A stretch of 64,000 nucleotides of DNA, taken from an uncultured Desulfobulbaceae bacterium (GTDB lineage Bacteria; Desulfobacterota; Desulfobulbia; Desulfobulbales; Desulfobulbaceae). The position numbers were made by a program, and so were the translations under genes. Location: contig CAMYLK010000002.1 in NCBI GenBank assembly GCA_947259225.1, forward strand, positions 1 to 64,000. The letters run 5' to 3'. This document shows positions 51,942 through 60,719 of the stretch, one piece after another; position 1 is the stretch's first letter; every line of letters starts with the position of its first letter. The notes under the pieces were generated by a model. The model saw nothing but the letters and a program-made list of their open reading frames with translations, was not told the origin of the DNA and did no database searches.

Positions 51942-53063
51942 TTAACGATCCATCTCGGGAATAACCAGATCCAAACTGCCCATGAATGCAAGCGCGTCTG
52001 CCAGCATCATGCCCTCTGTAACCTCTTCGTACAGGCTCAGATTGGAATAGGTTGGTGACCTCAGCTTCAAACGGTACGGTCCTTTGCCGCCGTCACAGAC
52101 AAGACGACAGCCGAAAGAACCGCGGGCAGCCTCAACAGCAGTGTAGTAATCTCCGGCCGCAGGCTTCAGGATCTTGGGTACCTTTTTGGCCTTGATCGGT
52201 CCGTCAGGCAGCTTGTCGAGTGACTGCTCAATAATACGCAACGACTGTTCTATTTCATCCATCCTGACCATGTACCTGGCCATGGAATCACACTCGTCAT
52301 ATACCGGAATATCAAAATCAAGCTCAGGGTAAATCGAATAGGGTTCGTTTTTCCGGATATCGTAGTTAATTCCTGATCCTCGTGCTACAGGTCCTGTGGC
52401 ACCATACTTGCGGCATGTTTCCGGGGTAATGATGCCGATATCCTTGAGTCTTTTGATGAGGATGATATTGCCGGTAACCAGATCATGGTACAGGCTCGGC
52501 AGCCGTGACCTCAGACGCTTGATGAATTCCCTGGTACCGGTGATAAACTCATCGTCAATATCGTTGTATACACCGCCGAAACGATAGTAACAGTAGGTCA
52601 GCCGCGCTCCGGTAACCCGTTCCAGGAGGTCAAGAATTTTTTCCCGGTCGTCAAAGGCATACAGCAGGGGAGTAAACCCCCCAAGGTCAAGGACAAAAGC
52701 CCCGAACCACAGCAGGTGGCTGGAGAGCCTGTTCAACTCAACAGTGATGGTCCTTATGTATTCAGCCCTTTCCGGTACTTCGATGCCGGCGGCCCTTTCC
52801 ACAGCCATGACATATCCCTGGTTGTAGGACAGGGCACCGAGATAATCCATCCGCGGTGTATTTGGCAGGAATCTGGCAAAGTTTCCCTCCTCCGCCATTT
52901 TTTCGTGCATGCGGTGAATATAGCCAAGAACTGGTTCGGCATTGACAACATATTCGCCGTCCATGGTCAACTTGACCCGGAGGACACCGTGGGTTGCTGG
53001 ATGCTGGGGCCCGAGGTTGAGAACAAACGTCTCGTCAGGCCTGCACTCAATCGGGACGGTCAT
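51942..53063 (-). CDS. nuoD: NADH-quinone oxidoreductase subunit D
   Basis: A 373-residue subunit. LNLGPQHPATHGVLRVKLTM opens the domain, with the His that contacts quinone. VLGYIHRMHEKMAE, YNQGYVMAVER and RIIEQSLDKLPDGPI follow. It is the 49-kDa-type subunit, related to the large subunit of [NiFe] hydrogenases but without the metal ligands. NuoC and NuoD are separate here. The ATG lies four bases inside the nuoC end. Confidence 0.96.
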   Translation of the reverse strand: MTVPIECRPDETFVLNLGPQHPATHGVLRVKLTMDGEYVVNAEPVLGYIHRMHEKMAEEGNFARFLPNTPRMDYLGALSYNQGYVMAVERAAGIEVPERAEYIRTITVELNRLSSHLLWFGAFVLDLGGFTPLLYAFDDREKILDLLERVTGARLTYCYYRFGGVYNDIDDEFITGTREFIKRLRSRLPSLYHDLVTGNIILIKRLKDIGIITPETCRKYGATGPVARGSGINYDIRKNEPYSIYPELDFDIPVYDECDSMARYMVRMDEIEQSLRIIEQSLDKLPDGPIKAKKVPKILKPAAGDYYTAVEAARGSFGCRLVCDGGKGPYRLKLRSPTYSNLSLYEEVTEGMMLADALAFMGSLDLVIPEMDR

Positions 53064-53842
53064 GGTTTGAAATCCTTTCGTAGTGGATAAAAATCAGCAT
53101 CTTCCGGGAGCAGAAGCGGTACCAGGTATGGATGCCCCTCAAACTTGATACCGAAAAATTCGTGGGTCTCACGTTCATGCCAGTTTGCTCCAGGGTAAAT
53201 ATCTGAGATGGTGGGAACTTCAGGCTCAGATCTTGGAACACGGGTACGAACAACAACACGGCAGGGCTCATCCGCGACAATACTGTAATCGTAGATGACC
53301 TCCATCTGGTCTTCCTTGATCCAGTCTACTCCGCTTATCGTTTCAAGGAAGAAACCGGCTTCATCGAGAATCCGTGTTACATCGACAATCTGATCAGGTG
53401 CACAGAGGACGTCGAGGTTTGCTCCCCGAGCCTGAAAATCAAGTTCGAGCACGCCGTCAGTTCTAGGGCCTTCATCTTCAGACTCTTCAGGCTCTGCTGC
53501 CTTCTCTTCCTTTTTCTCAGGTTCAGGAGCGGTAGGGGCAGCAGCTTCAGCAGGTTTTCCGGCGTCAGCTTCTTCCTTGCCTTTTTCTTTCCCTGCTTCC
53601 TGTTTCGGGACGAGTTCAATTGAATCAATTTCATCGGCTGCCATATCAACCACTGAGCGAGGCTTACTTTCCTCGTCAGATGGTGTTTCTTCTTCAGCCG
53701 GTTCCATTTCCTCTGCTTCGGCAAAGGCTTTTGCTTCTTCCTCTGCTTTTATCCGGGCCTCTTCCTCTTTGACCTTTTCTTCTTCAGCCTGTTCCGGGAA
53801 AAGCTCAAGAAGCGCCCACTTTGTTTCGTGAATAATGTTCAT
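53060..53842 (-). CDS. nuoC: NADH-quinone oxidoreductase subunit C with acidic insertion
   Basis: A 260-residue protein. The family domain is the C-terminal half: LDVLCAPDQIVDVTRILDEA, then FFLETISGVDWIKEDQMEVI, then YPGANWHERETHEFFGIKFE. Residues 20-130 are an added low-complexity stretch rich in Glu, Lys, Ala and Pro (EEEKVKEEEARIKAEEEAKA, then TAPEPEKKEEKAAEPEESED). Standard NuoC lacks this. The insertion is probably disordered and could be a docking arm. The rest of the gene is in the normal place between nuoB and nuoD. Confidence 0.92.
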   Translation of the reverse strand: MNIIHETKWALLELFPEQAEEEKVKEEEARIKAEEEAKAFAEAEEMEPAEEETPSDEESKPRSVVDMAADEIDSIELVPKQEAGKEKGKEEADAGKPAEAAAPTAPEPEKKEEKAAEPEESEDEGPRTDGVLELDFQARGANLDVLCAPDQIVDVTRILDEAGFFLETISGVDWIKEDQMEVIYDYSIVADEPCRVVVRTRVPRSEPEVPTISDIYPGANWHERETHEFFGIKFEGHPYLVPLLLPEDADFYPLRKDFKP

Positions 53843-53845
53843 AGA

Positions 53846-54352
53846 TCACCCTGTTTGGCCTGGTTCCACTCGGGGCCAGCGTCTGGTACCGGTGATTTTT
53901 TCTTCAAGGGTAAGGATGCCTTCGATAAGTGCTTCCGGACGGGGAGGGCATCCCGGGATATACACATCCACGGGTAAAAACTGGTCAGCACCTTCGACAA
54001 CGGAGTAATTGTTCTTGAATTTAAAAGGGCCTCCCGAAATGGCACAGTTTCCCATGGCAATGACCCATTTGGGTTCGGGCATCTGGTCGTAAAGGGTTTT
54101 GACCGCGGGCTCCATTTTTTTAGTGATGGTTCCGGCAACGATCATGACATCTGCTTGACGGGGCGAGGGCCGGAAGACTTCTGCGCCGAATCTGGCAAGA
54201 TCAAAGCGGCTGGCACCTGCGCACATCATTTCGATAGCACAGCAGGCCAGGCCGAAGGTCATCGGCCAGAGTGAGTTGGCCCGCCCAAGATCTAGCAGTT
54301 TGTCCAGCGCGGCAAACTGAACTATTGATGAAGGTACTTTCTCTGTTCCCAC
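53846..54352 (-). CDS. nuoB: NADH-quinone oxidoreductase subunit B
   Basis: A 168-residue protein that carries cluster N2. The ligands are in [10 protein letters not shown] (two adjacent Cys), [10 protein letters not shown] and PGCPPRPE. The start is GTG at 54352, with AAAGGAG 7 nt upstream, and overlaps the end of nuoA by 31 bases, so the two are coupled. Confidence 0.95.
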   Translation of the reverse strand: MGTEKVPSSIVQFAALDKLLDLGRANSLWPMTFGLACCAIEMMCAGASRFDLARFGAEVFRPSPRQADVMIVAGTITKKMEPAVKTLYDQMPEPKWVIAMGNCAISGGPFKFKNNYSVVEGADQFLPVDVYIPGCPPRPEALIEGILTLEEKITGTRRWPRVEPGQTG

Positions 54353-54756
54353 TTAAACACTCCTTTTACCCAGGCATAGACCACGGCAAGCGAGAGAATG
54401 CCAACGAATATGAACACCTCAACCAGGTCGCGGATAACAAACTCGGGACTGTTATAGGCAACAGCCACCGGAAATAAAAATAAAACATCAACATCAAAGG
54501 CCAGGAAGATCAGGGCATACAGGTAATACACAATGCCGAACTTGATCCAGGCACTGCCGATAGGTTCCATGCCGCATTCAATGAACTGGCCGGTCTTGTT
54601 TGTAATTTCACGGGTATGGGAGGAGGGACTGAGAAGTTTGACGATAATAATGGGTCCGATGCCGAACAGAAGGGCACCGATAAGAAAGATCGCCACAAAT
54701 ATAATATTAGTCAATACTTGCGGGTCTAGGACATTAGTCAGTGTTTGTTGATCCAT
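54322..54756 (-). CDS. nuoA: NADH-quinone oxidoreductase subunit A
   Basis: A 144-residue membrane subunit with three helices. [20 protein letters not shown] has the conserved Cys of the family and [16 protein letters not shown] is the second helix signature. It is the first gene of a 13-gene operon (nuoABCDHIJK, antiporter, small protein, L, M, N). The long N-terminus ([20 protein letters not shown]) is a little extended. Confidence 0.95.
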   Translation of the reverse strand: MDQQTLTNVLDPQVLTNIIFVAIFLIGALLFGIGPIIIVKLLSPSSHTREITNKTGQFIECGMEPIGSAWIKFGIVYYLYALIFLAFDVDVLFLFPVAVAYNSPEFVIRDLVEVFIFVGILSLAVVYAWVKGVFKWEQRKYLHQ

Positions 54757-54810
54757 GTGGCCTCTCCAAGGTTAAAAGGATCTGACATCTGAGCCTTCAA
54801 AATTCTCAGT

Positions 54811-54840
54811 ACCTTACTGAAATGGTATCCTCTTTGTCAA
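54811..54840 (-). promoter_or_regulatory. Possible nuo operon promoter
   Basis: On the minus strand TTGACA (54840-54835) is followed after 18 bp by TAAGGT (54816-54811). The -10 is weak. It lies 55 bp before nuoA. Confidence 0.45.
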
Positions 54841-54887
54841 CCGGAATTGAGTGTTCATTCATTTTTTTTCGGCCACAGTCCTACAAC

Positions 54888-54926
54888 GGGGGACGGCCTG
54901 AATCAGACGAAAACAAGCCATCCCCC
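54888..54926. other. GC-rich hairpin between aspC and nuoA
   Basis: GGGGGACGGCCT (54888-54899) pairs with AAGCCATCCCCC (54915-54926), 12 pairs with G-U wobbles. No T run follows on either strand. It could be a terminator for the aminotransferase gene or a leader structure. Confidence 0.4.
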
Positions 54927-54992
54927 TTCAATGGGAAGTTGACACTAAAAAAGGTACTTTCTCCTTGTCGACTGGAAAGTTAAAGATGAATG

Positions 54993-56198
54993 TCAGCTGA
55001 GCTGGGAGAGAGCTTTTTTAATCCGCTCCATGCCTTTTTGAATGACATCCATGGAGGTGGCAAAAGAGAACCGGATAAAATCGTCAGCACCGAATGCGGC
55101 CCCCGGAACGCTTGCAACCTTGGCTTCATCAAGAAAGTAGTCAGCCATGGCAACTGAATCGCCAATTGTTTTTCCATCAAATGACTTGCCAAAGTATGCC
55201 GAGAAGTTTGGAAAGACATAAAAGGCCCCGTTGGGATTCACACATGAGACGCCTTCAATTGATTCCAGGTCCCGGACAAAGAAGTCTCTGCGCGGGAGAA
55301 AAGCTTCTTTCATGGTTTCCGGAAAGTCCTGGGGGCCCGTTAATGCAGCGAGGGCGGCATACTGAGCTGGAGCGCTGGGGTTGGAAGTGGACTGGCTCTG
55401 GATTTTGTTCATCGCCTTGATTATATGCTCGGGTCCGGCAGAGTAACCTATCCGCCAGCCTGTCATGGCAAAAGATTTGGATACCCCGTTCAGGATAACG
55501 GTCTGATCTTTCAGCCTATGGTCGACATCAAGAACATGAGGCAGGCTGCTATCCAGGTAGGTAATGGTTTCGTAGATGTCATCGGTCACAATGAGCCACC
55601 CTCTCTCTAAGGCCATTTTGCCGATGGCCTCAAGTGCGTTCCTCGAAAAAAGCGAGCCTGTAGGGTTAGACGGGCTGTTTATCATGATAACACGGGTCTT
55701 CTCGGTTGCGTAGCGGCCAAGAATATCAGGGTTAAGGTCGAAATCGTCTTTTTCATCAAGCGGAACGATGACGGGTACACCTCCTGCCAGCTGGACCATG
55801 GGAGGATAGGATACCCAGTAGGGTGCAGGGATGAGGACCTCGTCTCCATCGTTGAGCACTGCCTGGAATATGTTGTACAGCCCGTGCTTGCCACCGCAGC
55901 AAACCTGGATCTGGTCAGGAGAGTATTCCCACCCATGATCTTTCTTGAACCTGGCGGTTACTGCTTCTCTTAGTTCTGGGATTCCGGGGACAGCAGTATA
56001 CCTGGTGTGGCCGTCATCGATTGCTTGTTTTCCTGCTTCGCAGACGTGCGGAGGTGTATCAAAGTCCGGCTCCCCCACGCTGAAATTAAGAATATCGGCA
56101 CCGGCCGCTTTCAGGGCTTTGGCCTTGGCATTGACAGCAAGGGTTGGCGATGGGGCGATCTGGGTTACACGGTTTGCGAGTGCTATACGTTCTGACAT
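54993..56198 (-). CDS. aspC: Aspartate aminotransferase (class I, AspC-like)
   Basis: A 401-residue PLP enzyme. NFSVGEPDFDTPPHVCEAGK, YTAVPGIPELREAV, INSPSNPTGSLFSRNAL and ILNGVSKSFAMTGWRIGYSA (Schiff-base Lys) are the class I subgroup 1-gamma pattern. RFSFATSMD near the end holds the substrate Arg. It moves an amino group between aspartate and 2-oxoglutarate in the cytoplasm; prephenate use is possible in this subgroup. GGGACAG precedes the ATG. Confidence 0.93.
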   Translation of the reverse strand: MSERIALANRVTQIAPSPTLAVNAKAKALKAAGADILNFSVGEPDFDTPPHVCEAGKQAIDDGHTRYTAVPGIPELREAVTARFKKDHGWEYSPDQIQVCCGGKHGLYNIFQAVLNDGDEVLIPAPYWVSYPPMVQLAGGVPVIVPLDEKDDFDLNPDILGRYATEKTRVIMINSPSNPTGSLFSRNALEAIGKMALERGWLIVTDDIYETITYLDSSLPHVLDVDHRLKDQTVILNGVSKSFAMTGWRIGYSAGPEHIIKAMNKIQSQSTSNPSAPAQYAALAALTGPQDFPETMKEAFLPRRDFFVRDLESIEGVSCVNPNGAFYVFPNFSAYFGKSFDGKTIGDSVAMADYFLDEAKVASVPGAAFGADDFIRFSFATSMDVIQKGMERIKKALSQLS

Positions 56199-56634
56199 TG
56201 GTCTGTCCCTTTAAAATAGATACAAAGTAATGGTGTGAATTTGACTTTGCTGTACTTCGTTCGGCAGGTTTTAGCAATATGAAATTGAATGTAAATTGCA
56301 TGAACATGATATGATCCTTCGAAAAACCATGCCCGGCAAACACTGTCTCTGTTAAGCAACATTTAAATCAACTTGAATACAGCCAGTTAGATAATAATCA
56401 CCAAATATTGTTGTCATATAGCGACATAAGCAGCTGGCCGGAGACACGATATTTGTTTAATACGACCACATGTGGCGATTATATAAGGTTACTTTTTACG
56501 AATTCTTTCAGAACTGAACATTTTTTGCATCGAGATGATTCGCATTTTTTAGCAATAAATTAAACATATAAGTAATACACGCATACAGGTGTGTGTCAGC
56601 CTTCTTTATGAAAAGGACTGGTACAACTCTAAAC
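56199..56634. other. Long spacer with palindromes
   Basis: CCACATGTGG (56466-56475) is a perfect palindrome inside CGACCACATGTGGCG, and TGTCATATAGCGACA (56413-56427) is another half-symmetric site. They could be activator sites for the sigma-54 promoter 160-220 bp further on. No gene was recognised. Confidence 0.45.
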
Positions 56635-56650
56635 TGGCACGATAGGTGCT
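56635..56650 (+). promoter_or_regulatory. Sigma-54 promoter
   Basis: TGGCACGATAGGTGCT keeps GG and GC exactly 10 bp apart and has a perfect -24 half. The -12 half is GTGCT rather than TTGCT. It lies 66 bp before the small exported protein gene. Confidence 0.72.
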
Positions 56651-56715
56651 ATAAAGAGTTGCATGAAATCAAGTGTTCTACAATTTTTTATCCACATTAA
56701 CAGGAGGTAACAAAA

Positions 56716-56970
56716 ATGAAGAAACTGATCCTAGCAACCATAGCCTGCGCTTTTTTTGCCAGCCCCGTTCTTGCCAGTGAATTCAATGTTGTACAAACAA
56801 AAATGCTCGACGAAATAGCTATTAACATGGAAAAATATAATGCTGACGCAGCAAAAATGGATATTCTGGCCCAGAAAAAAGAGTGCACGGAAAAGGCTGC
56901 GGATATTGAGGGATTGAAGGTCTGCCTTACTAAATTCCCAACAGAGAAACTGCAGACAGTGTCCAAATAG
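56716..56970 (+). CDS. Small exported protein
   Basis: An 84-residue protein. Signal peptide MKKLILATIACAFFASPVLA is cut before SEF. The mature part is helical with a pair of Cys (KKECTEKA, GLKVCLTKF) that could form a disulfide. A perfect AGGAGG lies 8 nt before the ATG. It is driven by a sigma-54 promoter and ends in a strong terminator, so it is a one-gene unit. No family is recognised. Confidence 0.75.
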   Translation: MKKLILATIACAFFASPVLASEFNVVQTKMLDEIAINMEKYNADAAKMDILAQKKECTEKAADIEGLKVCLTKFPTEKLQTVSK

Positions 56971-57024
56971 CTCCCTGGGGACAATGTTTGAGGATTTGAC
57001 TGTATATGATGATGCGGTCATTCA

Positions 57025-57056
57025 GGCGGTCTGGAATTTTCCAGACCGCCTTTTTT
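57025..57056 (+). terminator. Intrinsic terminator
   Basis: GGCGGTCTGG pairs perfectly with CCAGACCGCC around AATTTT, then six T. It lies 54 bp after the stop of the small exported protein gene. Confidence 0.92.
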
Positions 57057-57168
57057 CTATTCCGGAAGAACAGTCTGACAGGATGGTATTTTTATAAATT
57101 GGGTTCCCGGCAACAGGCGCCATATATTCATGATTGCCTGTGCAGAAAAGACTCCTGCCAAGTCATAA

Positions 57169-58950
57169 TCAGGGTTCAGTGTAAACCGGGCAGGGACGTT
57201 TCGAATCATAATCCAGGTAGGCCTTGTCGTTCAGTTCAGTGTGACATTCAAGGCAGAGCCCGACCCGTAAAATTCGCCGGAGTTCATCGCCGTTGAAGGG
57301 GCGCAGGTTTTTTCTGGACCCATTCTGCAGGGGGGTGCCGTCTATGGTGACAAAGGTGTCAAGCCCAACCGTACGGCCTGATAGTGTATCCACGCCCTGA
57401 TCAATTGGGTAAAAATACCATTCCCCTCCCTTTTTAGTTACAGTTCCCTCACCCAGGCCGACCGTCTTGGTCGACATGTGACAGTCCCTGCAGGTCCTGC
57501 CTTTTTCCTGAGTGGTGTGTGGGTTGATGGCTGCCATGGTGAACCGGTTAAATCCGCCCGTGATATTTCCGTCCTTGTCAATCAGGGTTACCACGTCCTG
57601 GCAGCCGGGAGTGACGATAACGACTTTGTCTCCCCAGACAGCAAGCATAGGCTTTTCATACCGAATATAGGAGCGGCCCTCCTCCCACCAGCCTTCAGTT
57701 TCTTCAAGGGTGAGTTTGTCAAGGTGGGTTTCCCTCTCGTCACGCTTGGCATGACAGCCATAACACTGCGGCACCCATGTTGAATGACAGGATTCACAGG
57801 ACATCCGTTTGTGGCCCGGGTAGAAGCATGTTTCCTGTTTGGGCAGGTTAAGGGGATGTTCTTTGTCGTCGAGTTTGCTGACCAGAACAAAACGACCCTC
57901 TTTTTCCGAAATATTGTTCACCTGTTTGTTGCGACGTGTCGTGCCGGGTAATGCTGAGTGGCACATTTCACAGCTTATTTCCAGGGCTTCCTCGTAATGG
58001 GCATACCTGTTACCGTCCCCCATAATTTCGTCCCTGGTATGGCAGTCAATACAGGTCATCCCTTTGGTATGGTGAATGTCTTCGGCAATTTTCAGATAAA
58101 AGCGGTCGCCGGGAAGACGCTGGGACGAGAGCTGCCCTTTCTCATAGGGTGTTCCATATCCCTCGGCCTCAAAAATACCTTTATATGAAATACCTATCCT
58201 GCCGCTGCGGTTATGACAACGGATACAGTTGTCCTGGGGCACTTTTTTTACGATAAGAGGATGGGGCTTTTTCTTCTTTTTCCCGTCAACAAACTCTTCT
58301 TCATCTTCTTCATCAAAAGATGTGACGGTCATTTCCTGATCACCTTCTGGCTGAATAAAATGACAGGCGGTGCAGCCACCACCCTTTTCATTGAAAAATT
58401 GCGGAGCGTCGGGCAGGTCATTCTTCTGTTTCCAGAGATGACAGGTGGCACACAGTTTGCGGAAATAGTCAAGAGCCAGTGACGTTTCTCCGCTTTCCAG
58501 CAGTTGTTCAACGGAATAATCTCCGTTCTGGTCCTCAGCTTCTCCCCAGTAATAGAGGAGAGTGGCAAGAATCCCCCTGTTGGTGGCCATCAGGGAGTTT
58601 TTTACTTTTTTGATGTCTGCCGGGTGGCAACCCACAATCCCGCAGGTCCTGTCCACTATCCGCAGGTCACCTGGATTGAGAACCATGCCCTTATGGGCCT
58701 TGATTTTGTCAATGGTCACGGCATTGCCGAGATGGCAGGGTGAACAACCCACAACCTGGGCGTCATGAGCCTGGTCGAGCTTCTCCTCTTTATGACAGGA
58801 AAGACACATCTCCACATAACCGACCGTGGTTACTGAGAGGTTTTCCGGCCTCTTCAGCTTTTTTTCCTTCACAACCAGGTAACCGATCAGGCCGATAATG
58901 AAAGGGAGAAAAATTAACGAGGTCAGAATTCTGGCGCCTGGCTTTGACAT
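57169..58950 (-). CDS. Multihaem c-type cytochrome with a CX4CH site
   Basis: A 593-residue protein. Residues 8-26 (ILTSLIFLPFIIGLIGYLVV) form a membrane anchor, with no obvious cleavage site. Eleven CxxCH sites are seen (CLSCH, CSPCH, CATCH, CTACH, CIRCH, CIDCH, CEMCH, CESCH, CYGCH, CRDCH, CLECH). One wider site, CGIVGCH (CX4CH), would be a twelfth. An acidic loop (FDEEDEEEFVDGKKKKK) lies between sites 5 and 6. The family is not identified with certainty; its membrane-anchored multihaem plan fits a periplasmic electron carrier. Its ATG overlaps the nadE stop by one base, so the two genes are coupled. Confidence 0.85.
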   Translation of the reverse strand: MSKPGARILTSLIFLPFIIGLIGYLVVKEKKLKRPENLSVTTVGYVEMCLSCHKEEKLDQAHDAQVVGCSPCHLGNAVTIDKIKAHKGMVLNPGDLRIVDRTCGIVGCHPADIKKVKNSLMATNRGILATLLYYWGEAEDQNGDYSVEQLLESGETSLALDYFRKLCATCHLWKQKNDLPDAPQFFNEKGGGCTACHFIQPEGDQEMTVTSFDEEDEEEFVDGKKKKKPHPLIVKKVPQDNCIRCHNRSGRIGISYKGIFEAEGYGTPYEKGQLSSQRLPGDRFYLKIAEDIHHTKGMTCIDCHTRDEIMGDGNRYAHYEEALEISCEMCHSALPGTTRRNKQVNNISEKEGRFVLVSKLDDKEHPLNLPKQETCFYPGHKRMSCESCHSTWVPQCYGCHAKRDERETHLDKLTLEETEGWWEEGRSYIRYEKPMLAVWGDKVVIVTPGCQDVVTLIDKDGNITGGFNRFTMAAINPHTTQEKGRTCRDCHMSTKTVGLGEGTVTKKGGEWYFYPIDQGVDTLSGRTVGLDTFVTIDGTPLQNGSRKNLRPFNGDELRRILRVGLCLECHTELNDKAYLDYDSKRPCPVYTEP

Positions 58951-60584
58951 TATACGTTCCTGAAATTCTGTACTATGGGATAGCGGCGGCCATGGCCGAA
59001 GGCCTTGGTGGTAACTTTGATTCCCACAGGAGCCTGTCTGCGTTTGTACTCGTTAATGGTTATCCGCCGGACAACATCATCGACCACTGATTTTTCAAAA
59101 CCCTGCGCGGTGATTTCGTTAATTGAGAGATGCTGCTCCAGGTACGCGCTCAGGATGGGATCCAGGATTTCATAGGGAGGAAGGTCGTCCTGATCATACT
59201 GGTCCGGCTTCAGTTCAGCTGTTGGGGGCCTGGTGATTATCCTGTCCGGAATTACTTCCCGGTCTTTATTTATGAGGCGGGACAGGCCATAGACCATCTG
59301 CTTTGGAACATCTGCAAGCACGGCCAGGCCGCCGCTCATATCACCGTAGAGAGTGCAGTAGCCGACAGCCATTTCCGACTTGTTGCCGGTTGAAAGAAGC
59401 AGGTTGCCGAACTTGTTGGACAGTGCCATGAGCAGGTTGCCGCGTATCCGTGCCTGGATGTTCTGTTCAGTGACATCTTCTGACAGTTCTTTGAAAAGAG
59501 GATCAAGGGCATTTCTGTACGCTTCCATTGAGGAGCTGATTTCAATAATCTCGAAGCTGCAGTTCAGGTTTTCCGCCAACTGTCTGGCATCATCAACACT
59601 GGCCCTTGAGGTGTAAGGGGACGGAAGGGCAACTGTCAGGACATTTTCCGGGTCGAGGGCCCGGCAGGCAATGGCTGCGGTAACCGCCGAGTCGATGCCG
59701 CCGGAGAGGCCGATAACTGCAGACTTGAAACCGGTTTTGTGCAGGTAGTCACGGACTCCCAGGATAAGGGCGTCAAGTACCAGGGCGGTGGAGTCCTCTG
59801 GCTCAGGGGAGGAGTTCTCTGCCTGCCAGGTTGAGGAATCGACGATGAGCATTGCCTCTTTAAAGCCCGGCGCTGTCCCACCAGTATTCCCTTGGGCGTT
59901 AATGACCATGGAATGTCCGTCAAAAACAAGGGAATCCTGACCGCCGGTCTGGTTTACATAGAGAAGGGGCAGGTTATATTTCCTGCAAAGAGAGGAAAAC
60001 AGGGTAAAGCGTTCCCCTATTTTACCATGATAATAAGGAGAGGCTGATATGTTGATAAGGCAGTCCACAGGCATTTCATTTTCCTGGAATAGCATCTCTA
60101 CGGGATCTACAGGGTATTGCCGATCCTCATACCAGATATCCTCGCAAATTGTCAGTCCCAGGTGAATGTCATTAAAAATACAGGTCGTAGAGGATTCGCC
60201 GGGCTGAAAGTACCTGGTTTCATCAAATACATCATAGGTCGGCAGGAGCTGTTTCCTAGCTGTACTAAGCACTTTGCCGTTTTCCACAAGTATTGCTGAA
60301 TTATGGAGTGGTTTGCCCGGCCCTGGCCTCTGCTCTATGACGCCAAGTATCGCACCGATCCCTCTGATCCTGCCAATAAGCTGCTGCAGGCAGCTGTTGT
60401 GAGCATTGAGAAAATCAGATCTTTCAAGCAGGTCCTGAGGAGGATATCCGCTCAGGCTCAGTTCCGGGAATATAACCAAACCGCATCCCTTATCCCTGGC
60501 TTTGTTTATCCAGTCAAGGATCATCGAACTGTTGCGGGCAAAATCTCCGATGACAGGGTTGGTTTGAATGAGTGCTATTTTCAT
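58950..60584 (-). CDS. nadE: Glutamine-dependent NAD+ synthetase
   Basis: A 544-residue two-domain enzyme. The N-terminal nitrilase-type glutaminase has VIFPELSLSGYPPQDLL, SARKQLLPTYDVFDE (Lys) and LTICEDIWYED (Cys). The C-terminal synthetase has IGLSGGIDSAVTAAIACRAL (PP-loop) and STGNKSEMAVGY. It makes NAD+ from deamido-NAD+ using glutamine and ATP. It is cytoplasmic. It is tightly linked to the cytochrome gene, which is unusual, since one makes a cytoplasmic cofactor and the other is a periplasmic electron carrier. Confidence 0.95.
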   Translation of the reverse strand: MKIALIQTNPVIGDFARNSSMILDWINKARDKGCGLVIFPELSLSGYPPQDLLERSDFLNAHNSCLQQLIGRIRGIGAILGVIEQRPGPGKPLHNSAILVENGKVLSTARKQLLPTYDVFDETRYFQPGESSTTCIFNDIHLGLTICEDIWYEDRQYPVDPVEMLFQENEMPVDCLINISASPYYHGKIGERFTLFSSLCRKYNLPLLYVNQTGGQDSLVFDGHSMVINAQGNTGGTAPGFKEAMLIVDSSTWQAENSSPEPEDSTALVLDALILGVRDYLHKTGFKSAVIGLSGGIDSAVTAAIACRALDPENVLTVALPSPYTSRASVDDARQLAENLNCSFEIIEISSSMEAYRNALDPLFKELSEDVTEQNIQARIRGNLLMALSNKFGNLLLSTGNKSEMAVGYCTLYGDMSGGLAVLADVPKQMVYGLSRLINKDREVIPDRIITRPPTAELKPDQYDQDDLPPYEILDPILSAYLEQHLSINEITAQGFEKSVVDDVVRRITINEYKRRQAPVGIKVTTKAFGHGRRYPIVQNFRNV

Positions 60585-60628
60585 GTGCAGCGAGAGTTGA
60601 TGATAAGTTAGAGGTAAACGTTGCCGTT

Positions 60629-60653
60629 ATTTTGCTTAAAATGCAAGCAAAAT
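60629..60653. other. 9-bp inverted repeat between ogt and nadE
   Basis: ATTTTGCTT (60629-60637) is inverted as AAGCAAAAT (60645-60653) with a 7-nt loop. There is no T run on either side. Function unknown. Confidence 0.35.
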
Positions 60654-60719
60654 GGTCCCGATAAGTATCAGGGCTTCGAGGAAATGATCAGCGGCTTGCA
60701 TTCCATGAACCGGTTGAAC

